From: Plazaster borealis
Lineage: Eukaryota > Echinodermata > Asteroidea > Forcipulatida > Labidiasteridae
Assembly: GCA_021014325.1 (NCBI GenBank)
Contig: CM037464.1
Location: forward strand, 6,107,127 to 6,171,126
Length of the DNA: 64,000 nucleotides
Direction of reading: 5' to 3'
The translations under genes were made by a program, and so were the position numbers. Shown in pieces: positions 22,265 through 33,800 of this stretch. The notes below the pieces were generated by a model, which saw nothing but the letters and a program-made list of their open reading frames with translations, was not told the DNA's origin and made no database searches. The stretch's first letter is position 1, and each line of letters starts with the position of its first letter.

Positions 22265-22390
22265 TTAGGCTGTGTCTGAAGTTGGTTGTGGCTATGGCTA
22301 CAGCTGTTGCTAAGGGTGGTGCTATTGGCATCCTATGCTTCAACACCAGTTCACATTACGATAGCCGCAGCCATTAATGCGGACACGGCT
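22265..22390. repeat. Small dispersed repeat, second copy of 3461-3600
   Basis: GGCTACAGCTGTTGCTAAG, TTGGCATCCTATGCTTCAA and AGCCGCAGCCATTAATGCGG match 3480-3600 with substitutions. Confidence 0.5.
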
Positions 22391-22601
22391 ACACTGTGCG
22401 GTGCGCATTTTAGACGCGCGTCATATACCTTTTTATGCCAAAACGGAAGACCATGTAGTAATCGAGTGTAACATCAGTGCAACGGGTTTATGTATGTTGT
22501 GGTTGCATTTGCACTGAAATCCATTAGTGTATTGGACAATTGATTTTAACGATTAATATGGGTTTCCCCAGTCAATTTCAGCAAAAATTATTTCAGTTTC
22601 A

Positions 22602-22990
22602 TTAAAGGGTCTGTATACGTTTGGTAATGACTCTGAATATTAATGGTAATGAAACTTACTTGATACGAATACGGCAGCTTTGGATAGTATAATGCATTTT
22701 GAGAAATTTTTCACTTCGAAGTACTGCAGTTATGGAAAAGATATCACTTTTTATCCCCAAAACTTTGAATCTGAGAAGCATAACTGCAGTAACGTTTCTC
22801 AGATTGTGTATTCCAATAAAATTGCAGAATATTCTTCATACGTGGACATAACCGCTCCAGATTTTCGGCAATATCTCAAAAGCGCTACCACCTTTTGAAA
22901 TGAAATTTTCACAGGGTTAGTTTTATACTATTATATAATAGGAATTAAACAAACAAGTGGGTTCAAATTTAATAACCAAACGTATACAGT
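22602..22990. mobile_element. TTAA-type MITE, GTATACGTTTGG subfamily
   Basis: TTAAAGGGTCTGTATACGTT begins the copy, and AATAACCAAACGTATACAG near 22970 is the mirrored end. The interior TTTTTATCCCCAAAACTTTG and CTCCAGATTTTCGGCAATAT is shared, in reverse, with 61897-62334. Confidence 0.7.
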
Positions 22991-23970
22991 ATTCGTCAGT
23001 ACATTGAATGATCTTATTTGACCAGTGAATGCTAGTTACTTCCTTTTGACTGTTGAATGCTGATGCAACAGAGCATTCATTTTCAAACGAAATTGAATAA
23101 GCCGCGATTGTTGAATGAAGAAATTGGCAGGCCAATACGGGGACTTCATAGGCTTGACGGGAGATGCTAATCATAATAGGCCCCAAATGAACGGCTTGCT
23201 AATGGATGTTCCCTGAGAAAAGGAGTCCAGAACGATCTTTGTGTTCATTATTTTGTTGTCATTCTTTTGCTAAAGCTCGATCGTTATAATCAAATTCTGA
23301 ATAATCAAAATTATGTTGATGATATCGTTTTCTTCCGATGAAACTTTAGAAAGCTACAGACTGTTACAACTTTCCAGATAGATGGGCGAATGCATCGATT
23401 TTCCCTCTATAGTTTATACAAATAATATCACATTATTTTATCAGATGCTTTTATGGCTTATATGTAAAAGTGCCTTATTTATTTTCATTTCATTATACCG
23501 AGGGCGTCACTGAAACATTCATCTCAACTCCTTAGGAACATGCAGCACCGGCAGCCAATTAATTTGGAACACTGCAGCACCGGCCAATTAATTTCAGCAA
23601 AATGTCTAGACTTGACAGCTCACTCGCCTCTATAAACTGAGTAGTACAGTAGTTAACAATGTCTACAGTGTAAGAAGCGAAGTCTAAAATGCAGTATGAT
23701 TTCTCAACACAGTAAAGCCCCTATCAATGATCCAGTTCAATAGGCCTACTGTCATCTATCTCCCGAGCGTATTGAGACCTGTATGAGTATGGGGCCTGGG
23801 ATTTGGCCTGTCACACATCATCACAGGGACTCTCCGAACTGCATTTGAGACTGATGGTGGGCTCACCTAGTGCCAACTATTACTTCTACCTTGTTCGTGG
23901 ACTCCTATTATATGTTTTGTGTCAATTTGTAAAGCAGTAAAGTTGGTTTTTGAAAAGTTTGAGGCCACTT
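22991..23970. other. Intergenic sequence without recognised gene
   Basis: Includes a local duplication at 23545-23600 (CAGCACCGGCAGCCAATTAATTT / CAGCACCGGCCAATTAATTT). No convincing exon. Confidence 0.45.
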
Positions 23971-24355
23971 TTAAAGGCAGTGGACACTATTGGTAATTAC
24001 TCAAAATATTTATTAGCATAAAACCTAACTTGGTAACAAGTATTGGGGAGAGGTTGATAGTATAAAACATTCTGAGAAACGGCTCCCTCTGAAGTGGAGT
24101 AGTTTTCGAGAAAGAAGTAATTTTCCACGAATTTGATTTCGAGACCTCAAAATTAGATGAGGTCTCGAAATCAACTTGCATCTGAAAGCACAGAACTCCG
24201 TGTGACAAGGTTGTTTTTTTCTTTCATTGTTATCTCGCAACCTCGATGACCAATTGAGCTCAATTTTTTACAGGCTTGTTATTTTATGCATATGTTGAGA
24301 TACACCAAGTGAGAAGACTGGTCTTTGACAATTACCAATATTGTACTGTCTATAA
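23971..24355. mobile_element. TTAA-type MITE, diverged
   Basis: TTAAAGGCAGTGGACACTATTGG begins it, and ATTACCAATATTGTACTGTCTATAA mirrors it. The interior matches the TTAAAGGCACTGAACACG family (TATAAAACATTCTGAGAAACGGC). Confidence 0.7.
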
Positions 24356-25029
24356 AACATCAAGAATGTAAGTTATTTTATCAACTATAGTTTAAATTCT
24401 TTCCAACCAGTCTACCAAATTGGCTGCTTCTGGTGCTGGGGCCATTTTGCGGGCCGTAAATTTCTCAACGCCACAGTGATATTATTGTTATCAGCTGAAC
24501 AGCTTTGCAGTTTCCTCCCATGAGTACAAGGAAATGCTGGTGTCATGATTTTCCCTCAACCCCTCCCCATTGTGTGTTTTGCCAGAACGGGGGCTGGAGA
24601 GAGTTTATTCTAAAAGAGGGCGCTGTCAGTCGAAATAATATTATTTCTAAACAGTTCTCATTGGGGGGGGGGGGCGTAGTCTACTGCCTAAGAACGGCAT
24701 GTTGCTGGATGTCACGTTTGCACCCTTTAAGCAGCAATGTCAGATGTCAGATCTTCATCCGTCGCGTCGACGATCTAGCCATGGTCTGAGCTCTCCTAAA
24801 AAATAAATAGCAGCAGGTTGAAGCATGGAGGTAGAATTAGGAAATCGGTTTGTAACACTTTTGTTACAGGAACAAAGGTTCTGGATAAATATTTTTTTTA
24901 CTTCTCATCAACATAATTTAACTGTTAGGAAATTCCGTGGTCTGTGTTAAGATACAAACAATGCAATAAAGCAGGTGTGATTGCTGAATGGAATCTTTTC
25001 TTGTGTTGTGCATTATAAATTAATACAGG
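24356..25029. other. Intergenic sequence without recognised gene
   Basis: Contains a G-run at 24662-24674 and mixed-composition DNA just upstream of the CpG-richer NF-YC promoter zone. No exon seen. Confidence 0.4.
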
Positions 25030-25600
25030 ACAACCCCCATTACAGAATGGACAGTTCCACTCTTAGCGTGCGTGTTGCGATCGTACGTCGTGTACAATGT
25101 ACATGTAGTGCATTTGGCACACACACACAAGACGAGCGTACAACAACTCCACTGTACACAAATTTCAGCCGCAGTTAAATTCCCGACCGGAAAACCTATT
25201 CAAATAACGTAAGTATCCCTTCTTCCACTCCAATATTTAATCTTCACAAGTTCGTCAGTTTCACCCGCTGTGATTTGGTGCTATTTTTGATAGATATTTG
25301 GATGAGATTGGGCTTGAAATGATGTGATTTCTTGGTGAGTTCGCGGGGAGTTTGTCATTGGCTAGTGAGAGGTTTTACTATTGCTGTTTGATTGGCCGTC
25401 GCCATTTTTCATTGTCTCCATTGGTCAACCTGTCGTCGCTATATTTTCGCGGGTACCTTGCTTTATTTAGGCCGCGTCGATTCTCGTTGCAGTCGTCGTT
25501 CGTGCACCAGTTAGTATTTCCTTGTTGTTTTCGTTCTCCGATCGGATTGGGTGCAGCAATTTGCAGACTCTGTAAGATTTTACTTTCCACTAATCACGAC
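25030..25600 (+). promoter_or_regulatory. Probable NF-YC promoter / 5' UTR region with clustered CCAAT boxes
   Basis: CpG dinucleotides are denser here than in surrounding DNA (for example CGTACGTCGTG near 25083, GCCGCGTCG near 25472 and GTCGTCGTTCGTGC near 25493). Five ATTGG (inverted CCAAT) pentamers lie at 25307, 25357, 25391, 25420 and 25546. Those at 25357, 25391 and 25420 also fit the flanking preference of NF-Y (YSATTGGYY), 34 and 29 bp apart. A strong donor, AAC|GTAAGTATCC at 25209, may end a 5' UTR exon, in which case the boxes would lie in intron 1. The start site is not determined. Direction is inferred from the downstream gene. Confidence 0.6.
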
Positions 25601-27374
25601 CGAGTTAACAAATTAACGTGCATGAGTAAGATTGCTTTTGGATGAGAACAAGGAGAGTTGTTTCCTTAACGAAAGCATAACTGTAATTAAAGATTGGATT
25701 TTAATTGAAACGAATTTTACAGTCATGGCAAGTGGAGCTGGAAATGGAGTGGACAGTATTTGGTTGCCAGCAGTTGGAAGCAAAATGATGTTGAATAAGA
25801 ACCTGATGTCTTTACAAAACACAGTTGATCATGGTCGCCTGAAAACCTAATAATTGTTTACAAAAAGAGTGACCTTGTAGTTCGATTCAGGGCATATCCT
25901 GGCAGGAAATCTAAACTATAAAATACCATGGAGCTACTTCTTCTATGATGATGTGACATATTAATCTATACTTTTTTTCTCACTTTTCATCACAATTTTC
26001 ACATAAATTTTATGTGGGTAATTATGATGTCTTGGTGAAAAGCGATTATTAAAAGAATCTTTTACAAATAAAAAATTGTAAAAATAACATTTTACTGATC
26101 CCTTTCTAAAGTTAAAAAAGGCAGTGTATATTTTGTAGCTATGTTAGAGGTCGCGCGATATTGACATTTCCTATTCTGGCCGCACACAAAAAAGAGGTTT
26201 TTCAAATTAATGTTACTTCGACCAAACATGCTGTCTGAGTTTCAAATTACTCCTGTAGGTCAATAAAACTCTCTTCTTTCATAATCCTTTTGAAAAAAGG
26301 CACAAATTTACCTCACTTTTTCAGACATCAAAAAGATTCAGAGCATGGTCACCGACGCGACTACCGCGAGCGCAGCCATTTTTGAACTTTTTTGATAGAA
26401 AAATTTGGTCACCGTTTTTCAATAAATACCGCCCTCTCTTGACTTGTACCCCAAAAATAGTGCCATCTATTGATAGAAAGAGGATTAGGAAGGTTACGGC
26501 GCTTTTTTCCCTGTCTCAATCGGTGAAGAAATAAGGTTTTTATGTATTTTTTTACCATTTTGGGCCAAATTTTGACTCAATTTCCCATTTTAAAGGAATG
26601 TATACATTCAGCGACGGTGGGGTATGCTGTCAAACCTATATCAGTTTAATCCTTGTCCATTTTTGAGTATGAAAAGTTGGATTTTGTTCCAGCGCGAGGT
26701 CGCGCATGCAATTTACGGAGGTTTTATTTAAACCAAGCACTCGGTAAAATCTCATTTTTGAACCTTTGAGTGGGCGTTAGGGATAAGGCTGGTAAGCTTT
26801 AGTAGTGTGGGTGGTCTCAATTTAACAATTTCTGTACCTCAGTCGGCGGCCAGAAGGGTGCCGCGTGTTTGTTGTCTTTTGGAAGGCATAACTCATTAAC
26901 GAAAGCACCCATGACAGTGGGGTTTGCACCATTGAATTATTCCTGAGGAGACCTTTAATTTGAGGTAAAATTTTAATATATTTGATAAAAAGAAATTTTT
27001 ACTATAACAAAGCTCTATTTTGCCAGCACTGAACATGCACAGCATCAGTGACTGTTTTTCGGACTGAGACCGTTTTAAATGAATTTCAAACTTTACTTCC
27101 CTAAAAACACAACTAAGAAAAGCAAAAAAGGGACCATGGAGCAAAACTAGTTTATTGCTCCATGGTTGTACAGTTAACTAAACTGAGCCATCTAGCCCTA
27201 TGTTGGGGGTCTCCATATTTGGTCAATATCTTTGTTTGAGGGTACCAGTCAGAAGCCATTTAACCTTTAACTGCTGTATGTCAGAAGCCATTCAACCAGT
27301 AACCTCCTAAAATTTCTGAAAAATATAGACACGAAAAATTGGTCCTGTGACATTATATTTGAGCTTCAAGACCT
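25601..27374. other. NF-YC first intron or 5' flank, nothing recognised
   Basis: No coding exon identified. CCATGGAGCAAAACTAG and CTAG-TTTATTGCTCCATGG near 27135-27166 form a short perfect hairpin. Confidence 0.45.
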
Positions 27375-27700
27375 GGGCCCAATTTCATAGCGCTGCTTAA
27401 CGGGAAGCGAATTTTCGTGCTAAGTGTAGCAGAAAAATTTGCCTGTTCATAAGCGTATTTCACAGGTTAGAAAGAAAATTAGGCGGCCATCTTGCGCGTT
27501 CACCATGGATTTGCATTGTTATGTCATTCATTTTCATACAGTAAGCACTGGAAGGTTAGCATGCCTTTTCGTGTGCTTAGCCTACGGTTAGCAGCGCTAT
27601 GAAATGGAAACTCGCTCAGTAAGCACAAAATCGGCGGTTATCATGTCCCTGCTTACCTTAAATTCCTGCGCTTTCGTCCCATAGAATCACACACTCTACA
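27375..27700. repeat. GGGCCCAATTTCATAG MITE, 841-like subfamily
   Basis: GGGCCCAATTTCATAGCGCTG, CACTGGAAGGTTAGCATGCC and CAGCGCTATGAAATGGAAAC match 841-1035 closely. It ends about 140 bp before the NF-YC start exon. Confidence 0.7.
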
Positions 27701-27840
27701 GGGCGTCATAAGCACAGAATTCTGCCATGAAATTTTCGTAGATATTTGAGCCCTGCTCAGACAATTTATCCCTGTTGCAAGCGCAAGTTGTGTACGATCA
27801 ATGATGATGCTGACAATTTGTTTAAATTTTTATTTTAGCC

Positions 27841-30800
27841 ATGGAGGAAACACCAATTTCTGACGATGCGTCGTCAGCCCGACAGGCACACGAAAACTTC
27901 TGGATACAACAGACCGACAACATCAGTAATATGAAATATGTGAGTTGCTACATATATGTTTATTTTTAGGATTGGTTCCTAATTGTGGTACAGCTACCAC
28001 CCCCCCCCCCCCTCCCCACCCCATTTGAAATCTTGACCAGATATTGTATTTAATTTTGTAAGCTTTTATAGTATTTTCAATCTTTTAAAGGTACATATAC
28101 AGCTACAGCTAGGATTGGTACAGCTGATAAAATAGTCACAGCCAGTGAGCCAGTGTTCATGTTTTGTGTGATCAACCATATATTGAAATAACAAACCTGT
28201 GAAAATTTGGGCTTAATCCGTTGTGTGAGTCGGGAGAAAATAGTGAAAAACCATGCACAATTTTCAGCATGTAACAACCAAAATCAGCTGACATTGCATT
28301 TTTTTGTTTAGGTTTTCAGATACAGTTTTCTTGAATAAAATTGAACAGTGATGTTTTTTATCCTTTACCAATCCTGTATAATACCTTTAAAGGACTTTTC
28401 TATTTGTTCCTACCTCCACTTCGGTTTGTCCTGATGATAGTAACTGCCATGCGCTGGGAAGGGGCTTGTTCAAAAAGAAACCGCCTCTAGAAAAATGGAG
28501 CATCCCCCTTGTGCCCCCATAAAATTGTCGTCGTTGGTCCCTAATAAACCAATCCATCAAGTAAGGCCCCTGCAGTGGCTAATTCTCATATGCAAGCCTG
28601 GAACTTCATGTTTGAAAGGGCAAGGCCATTTTCATTTTGAAAGGAGGCACTTCCATTGGGAAATCTTAAAGTCTATAGAAAACTTTTGAAGGGGCCGGAT
28701 GGCCAAGACCAGGACAACAGAGGCCACGGCCTCCTTGGCCTCCTTGGCCTCTGTGTAACTACAGGCCTTCTACTGTGATGGCATGCCCAAAAGTTTGGCT
28801 GTTCAAAGCACATGTAAATGAGATACACAGTCCTGGAATTTCATCTATAGAAGACAAGGCCATTTTCATTTTCAAAGGGCACTTCCATTGGAAAATCTGA
28901 AAGTCTACGGGACACCTTTGAAGGGCACCAAGGCCAAGACCAGGGGCAAGGCAGGCCATGGCCTCCGTGTAATTCCAGGCCTGGATACATTCGTACATCA
29001 TTGCTCTATGCCCATACTAATTATGTTGAAATTTTCTTTTATTATGTGGTATTTAACTTTAAGAATATTGCCCTCCAGTTTGTAATTTAGTTTTCACTGA
29101 ATTTGTTTTCATAATTGAATTAAGCAATTTAAATTTGCCCATTTTTTTTTTCCAGACTGACTTCAAAACCCAGGAGTTACCGTTAGCAAGAATCAAGAAA
29201 ATCATGAAATTGGACGACGAAGTCAAGGTATAGATAAATACTAGGGAGTTGTCAATTTATTTAAATATTGTGTTTGTTTTTGGGGGTTTAGATTTTTTTC
29301 TTCCTTATAATCTTATAATAGAATTGTTTTGTGGCGTGATTTGGGTTTTTTTAGTTATCAAGAAAAACAATTGTTAGCACAGGTTTCGAAAGAGGACTTA
29401 AATAAGAGCACTTCTTGCTGAGACTTATGGATTAGGGGTAAATGGCAAGTAAAATGGACATGTTCAGAGCTTGAATTTTGGGGTAAAATCTACAAGACCG
29501 CAGGGCTTGGAAGCTCAAAAATCTTACAGGACCAGAATTTATTTTACAAGACCAGACTCAAAATGAGTTGAACAAGCACTGAGATAAGATCTATCTCATT
29601 AGTCTACTTTTATGGGTACATTTCGATACTCAACAGAATTGAAAGATAATCAGACTTAAGCACAAAAAGTAGCTACATGTAGGCAAAACAAAAGTATGCT
29701 TACCAGAATAAGGCTACCAGCCAAACTACTATGTCACATGTTCAATTTGTGACTGGTATCCTGCTCATTTCGGCTAAGCAGAGAATTTTTGAGAAATATT
29801 TGCTGCTTAAAGGAACATTACAGAATTGGTTTTTGCTAACAAAACAGTTAAGCACTTTATGTAATCCACCATATACATAAACTGACAAACCTGTAGAAGT
29901 TTGAGATCGATCGGCCATCTGGGTCAAGAGAAAATAGTTCATTTGCATGTGTTATGAAATGCATGAATAAAATGCTCATGAGCGATAAACCCCAATTGGA
30001 AATTAGTTTTATTTATTTCTCATCAAATATGGCATTTCAGACAGAAATATTTCTAGGGATGTTTTCTACTCTCATCATCATTAGACCGTGTAAGTTTTAT
30101 GTAAGTCTGTGATCTTAAAGAAAATTTTGATTACCAGTTCTGTAAAGTTCCTTTAAGAAACAGGTCGCCTACAGGTCACAGTGCTCCTTACTTTTTAGAA
30201 TCCCTTGGTTTCATTCCCAGGAAGATATGTATAATAAAGTGCCTGTTCGACCATGAAATCAAAATGCAATCTCTTTTTGTTACTGTCTAGATGATAAGTG
30301 CCGAAGCCCCGGTGCTTTTTTCCAAAGCAGCTGAGATGTTCATTGCAGAACTTTCCCTCAGAGCGTGGTTGCATACAGAGGACAACAAAAGACGTACATT
30401 ACAGGTGAAGAACAAATCCTCAAAATGTCTTCCATTGTTTTTGCCTTGACTTTATTAGATTAACTACAGCAACAGGCTGGTGAATTTCATCTTTGAGAGG
30501 GCAAAGCCGTTTTCATTTTGCATAGGGTTACTTCCATTGGAAAATTTGAAAGTCTATGGGAAACTTTTTGAAGGGGGACCAAGGCCAAGACCAGGTGCAA
30601 CAGAGGCCATAGCCTTCGTTGCCTCCATGTAATTCCAGCCGTGCAGCAGGGCTAACCATGTATGGCATGGTGTCAGGCACTGCGGTTGCGTCAGAGTGGC
30701 AAAGAAATGGCTTGGGAGGCAATCAAGCGCCTACCTCACTTCCCAAGGTTTTAGCCAGGATTTGGTAAAAGGGTGTCCAAATTTGCTGGAAATTTTGAAA

Positions 30801-33800
30801 CTGGGTGACCAAATTGTTAACTTACAATACATTTACATGTAAATGACGGCTGAGAAAGGGTGTCCAAATTAAAAACAGGGTGTCCAGAAGACACCCCTCT
30901 GGCTAACACTATGTCACTTCCAAACGTTTCGAAGATGTTAACAGCAACACTGAGTGAAATGAACAATCAATGGTAGTACAGGGAGTGTTTCGTCCAGCAA
31001 AGTTTGTTATCAAATAAAATATGATGATGATTCAGTGGGCCAACTGTGTGCACAAAACCAAAATTGACTCCACTTTAAATTAAGTTTCAGTGTGAGTGCG
31101 GGGCAAACTATTGACCCGTTGCACGCATATCACACACGGTGACTGTGGCACGCTCACCATTTTGTCAGAGCTGCCAACACTTGCATCTTGCAATCAGGGA
31201 GATTTTGTACAACAATCAGGGACATTGACTCCCAAAATCACCCAACCAAAATTGTTGTGGTGATGACGTCAGTTGAATTTGGTCAATAGGTGGGCATGGA
31301 CTTTATGTTTTTTCTTGGGGGGATGCAGATGGCACTGGTTGTTTCTAGAACCATTTTGTAATGTTTGTATGTACCTCTTGTTTTTCTTTTTGTCTTAACA
31401 GAGGAACGATATTGCCATGGCTATAACCAAGTGTGACCAGTTTGATTTCCTGATTGATATCGTCCCAAGAGATGAACTGAAAAGCACAAAAAGGACGGTG
31501 AGTGTCTTCCATAGAAATACATTTCGACGGAAATCCAACAAAAGTTTGACATCGGAGAATTGTTATCGGACTACCTGCCAGGCTTGGCCCCAGTGACCAC
31601 TTTCGTGGTGCTGCATTCTGCGGAATTTTTGGCTTATGACCCATAGAAGTACACGCTTTACAGGGTGCCGTAAGCAAAGAATTCAGTCGCAAGCAGCGCC
31701 ATGAAACTTGGCCGAGAAGTGTTCTCACTGCTAGAGAAATGAAAGGTACATTGGATGGATAAAAGAAGTCAATCGTTTTGTTGTATTGTTTACTTCAGGA
31801 TGGTCAGGTGCAGCAAGCAGCCATGATGCCAGAGCAGGTCCAGTACTACTTTCAACTTTCCCAGAACCAGATAGCCCAGGCTACTACGACAGGAGCCCCC
31901 GCTGCCACTCCACAAAACCTTGGTACTCTCATTGCAACCACACAAGCTCAACAGGTGAGTCAAGGGCTCAATTTTACTAAGAGCTAAGATTGATCTTAAC
32001 TGCAAATCACTCTTAATTGCTAAGCAACTGTGTGATTTCACAATAAAATAACTATGGCAATACTGACAACTCATCTTAAGATGAATCTTAGTGCTTTGTG
32101 AAATCGGCCCCAGGATCCAAAGATGGTACTCAAGAAATGTGTGACCTCCTTCCAGTGTTGTGTGACTGATACTCGAGTCCGGCTCGAGTCACATTTTTTA
32201 TTATTCAGACTGGATTCTGGATTCACGATGGTCACGACTTGGACTCGGACTCAGTCTCGACCATCTGGACTCAAGACTTGGGACTCGGACTGGATGTTTG
32301 CGACTCGGGACTCAAACAGAAAATTGTTAATTAACTTTTTGAATTTCTTGCAAAATAGTGAAAACAGTGAGACTTCCATTTGGAATGGCTATTACTGTTC
32401 AATGAGTTCAAAGAGCTTCAGGGTTTCATTAACATTTCAACCAGCCTCCAAATTATTATTCAGACTCGATTCTCGATTCACGATGGTCTCGGACTCGGAC
32501 TTAACCATCTGGACTCAGGATTGAGGTTTCGAATACAAGACTACTGTCTTCCATATTTTTTAAGCCAAGTCCCTTTTCAGCCTTCACAAAATGAGATTGC
32601 CACAAAGTAATGGGGTCAAATAAGCTGCATACTCACCCACATTTCTTGTGTGAGTCAAAATGCTAAGTAGATGTGGGCTATTTGACAGACTATTGTTGTT
32701 TAATTTAAAGGTAGGGTCATAGATTGGTCAATACTCCAAGAATTAATGACCAAAAAAACTTACTTGTGATTGTATAAACTATTTTGAGAAAGTAATATGC
32801 TTCGAAGTAATATGCTTTGGAAAACTTTTCACCCAAAATCATTTGAATCTGAGAAACGATTCATGCAAGGATTGTTTTTCAGATTATTGAGGGTTGGTGT
32901 CCGTTCACGAATGCTGCGGCCAGAGACATGGTTGGTACCCGCTGTCTCCTCGCTAAACGTGGATAGATTTGACGTTCTCATGAAAATGCCATGACAGTTG
33001 TTGCTGTTTTCTCAGCAAGTAGACACTGTATTCAGCTGAAACTTTCAAGAGTGACTTTCAGTGTATCTTTCTTTATAATTTTTCCTATAAATCAGCAATA
33101 CGTTGACAAAAACCAATCTATGACCCTACCTTTTAAACTGAGGCCTGAAGGATGAAACAGTGTGGCCTCATTTTATAACAAATAGAGTCATTAGTTATAA
33201 TTGCAATCGCACGCAGAATGCACAGCAAAGTTAAAGGCACTGAACACGTTTGGAAATTGTCAAAGACCAGTGTTCTCACTTGGTGTATCCCAACATATGC
33301 ATATGAAAATTTGGGCTCAATTGGTCATCGAAGTTGCAAGAAAATGATGAAAGAAAAAAACACCCTTGTACAAATTTGTGTGCTTTCAGATAGGAATAAA
33401 AACTTCTTGCAAAAAGTTTTTATTATTTTAGTGAGAATTACCTCTTTCTCAAAAACTACGTTACTTCAGAGGGAGTCGTTTCCTACAATGTTTTATACTA
33501 TCAACAGCTCTCCGTTGCTTGTTACCAAGTACGTTTTTATGCTAATATTTGTTTTGAGTCATTACCAAATGTGTACGATACCTTTAACCTGAGGCTCGAA
33601 GGATGAAATAGTGTGGCCTGATTTTATAACAAAGAGAATCATTAGTTATAATTGCAATCGCACGCAGGATGCACAGCAAAGTTAATACCCGAATTTGATT
33701 TCTTTTGTGATTTTAATTAATTCAGCAGCTGCAAACTGTACAAGTGACAGGAACAGACACCACCACGGCCCAGCTTGTACCAGCCCAAGGCACTCCTATA

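Noticed and set aside
25632..25850. Upstream coding exon of NF-YC
   Set aside because: The 72-codon frame has no donor in phase and no similarity to NF-YC; the conserved start is the ATG at 27841.
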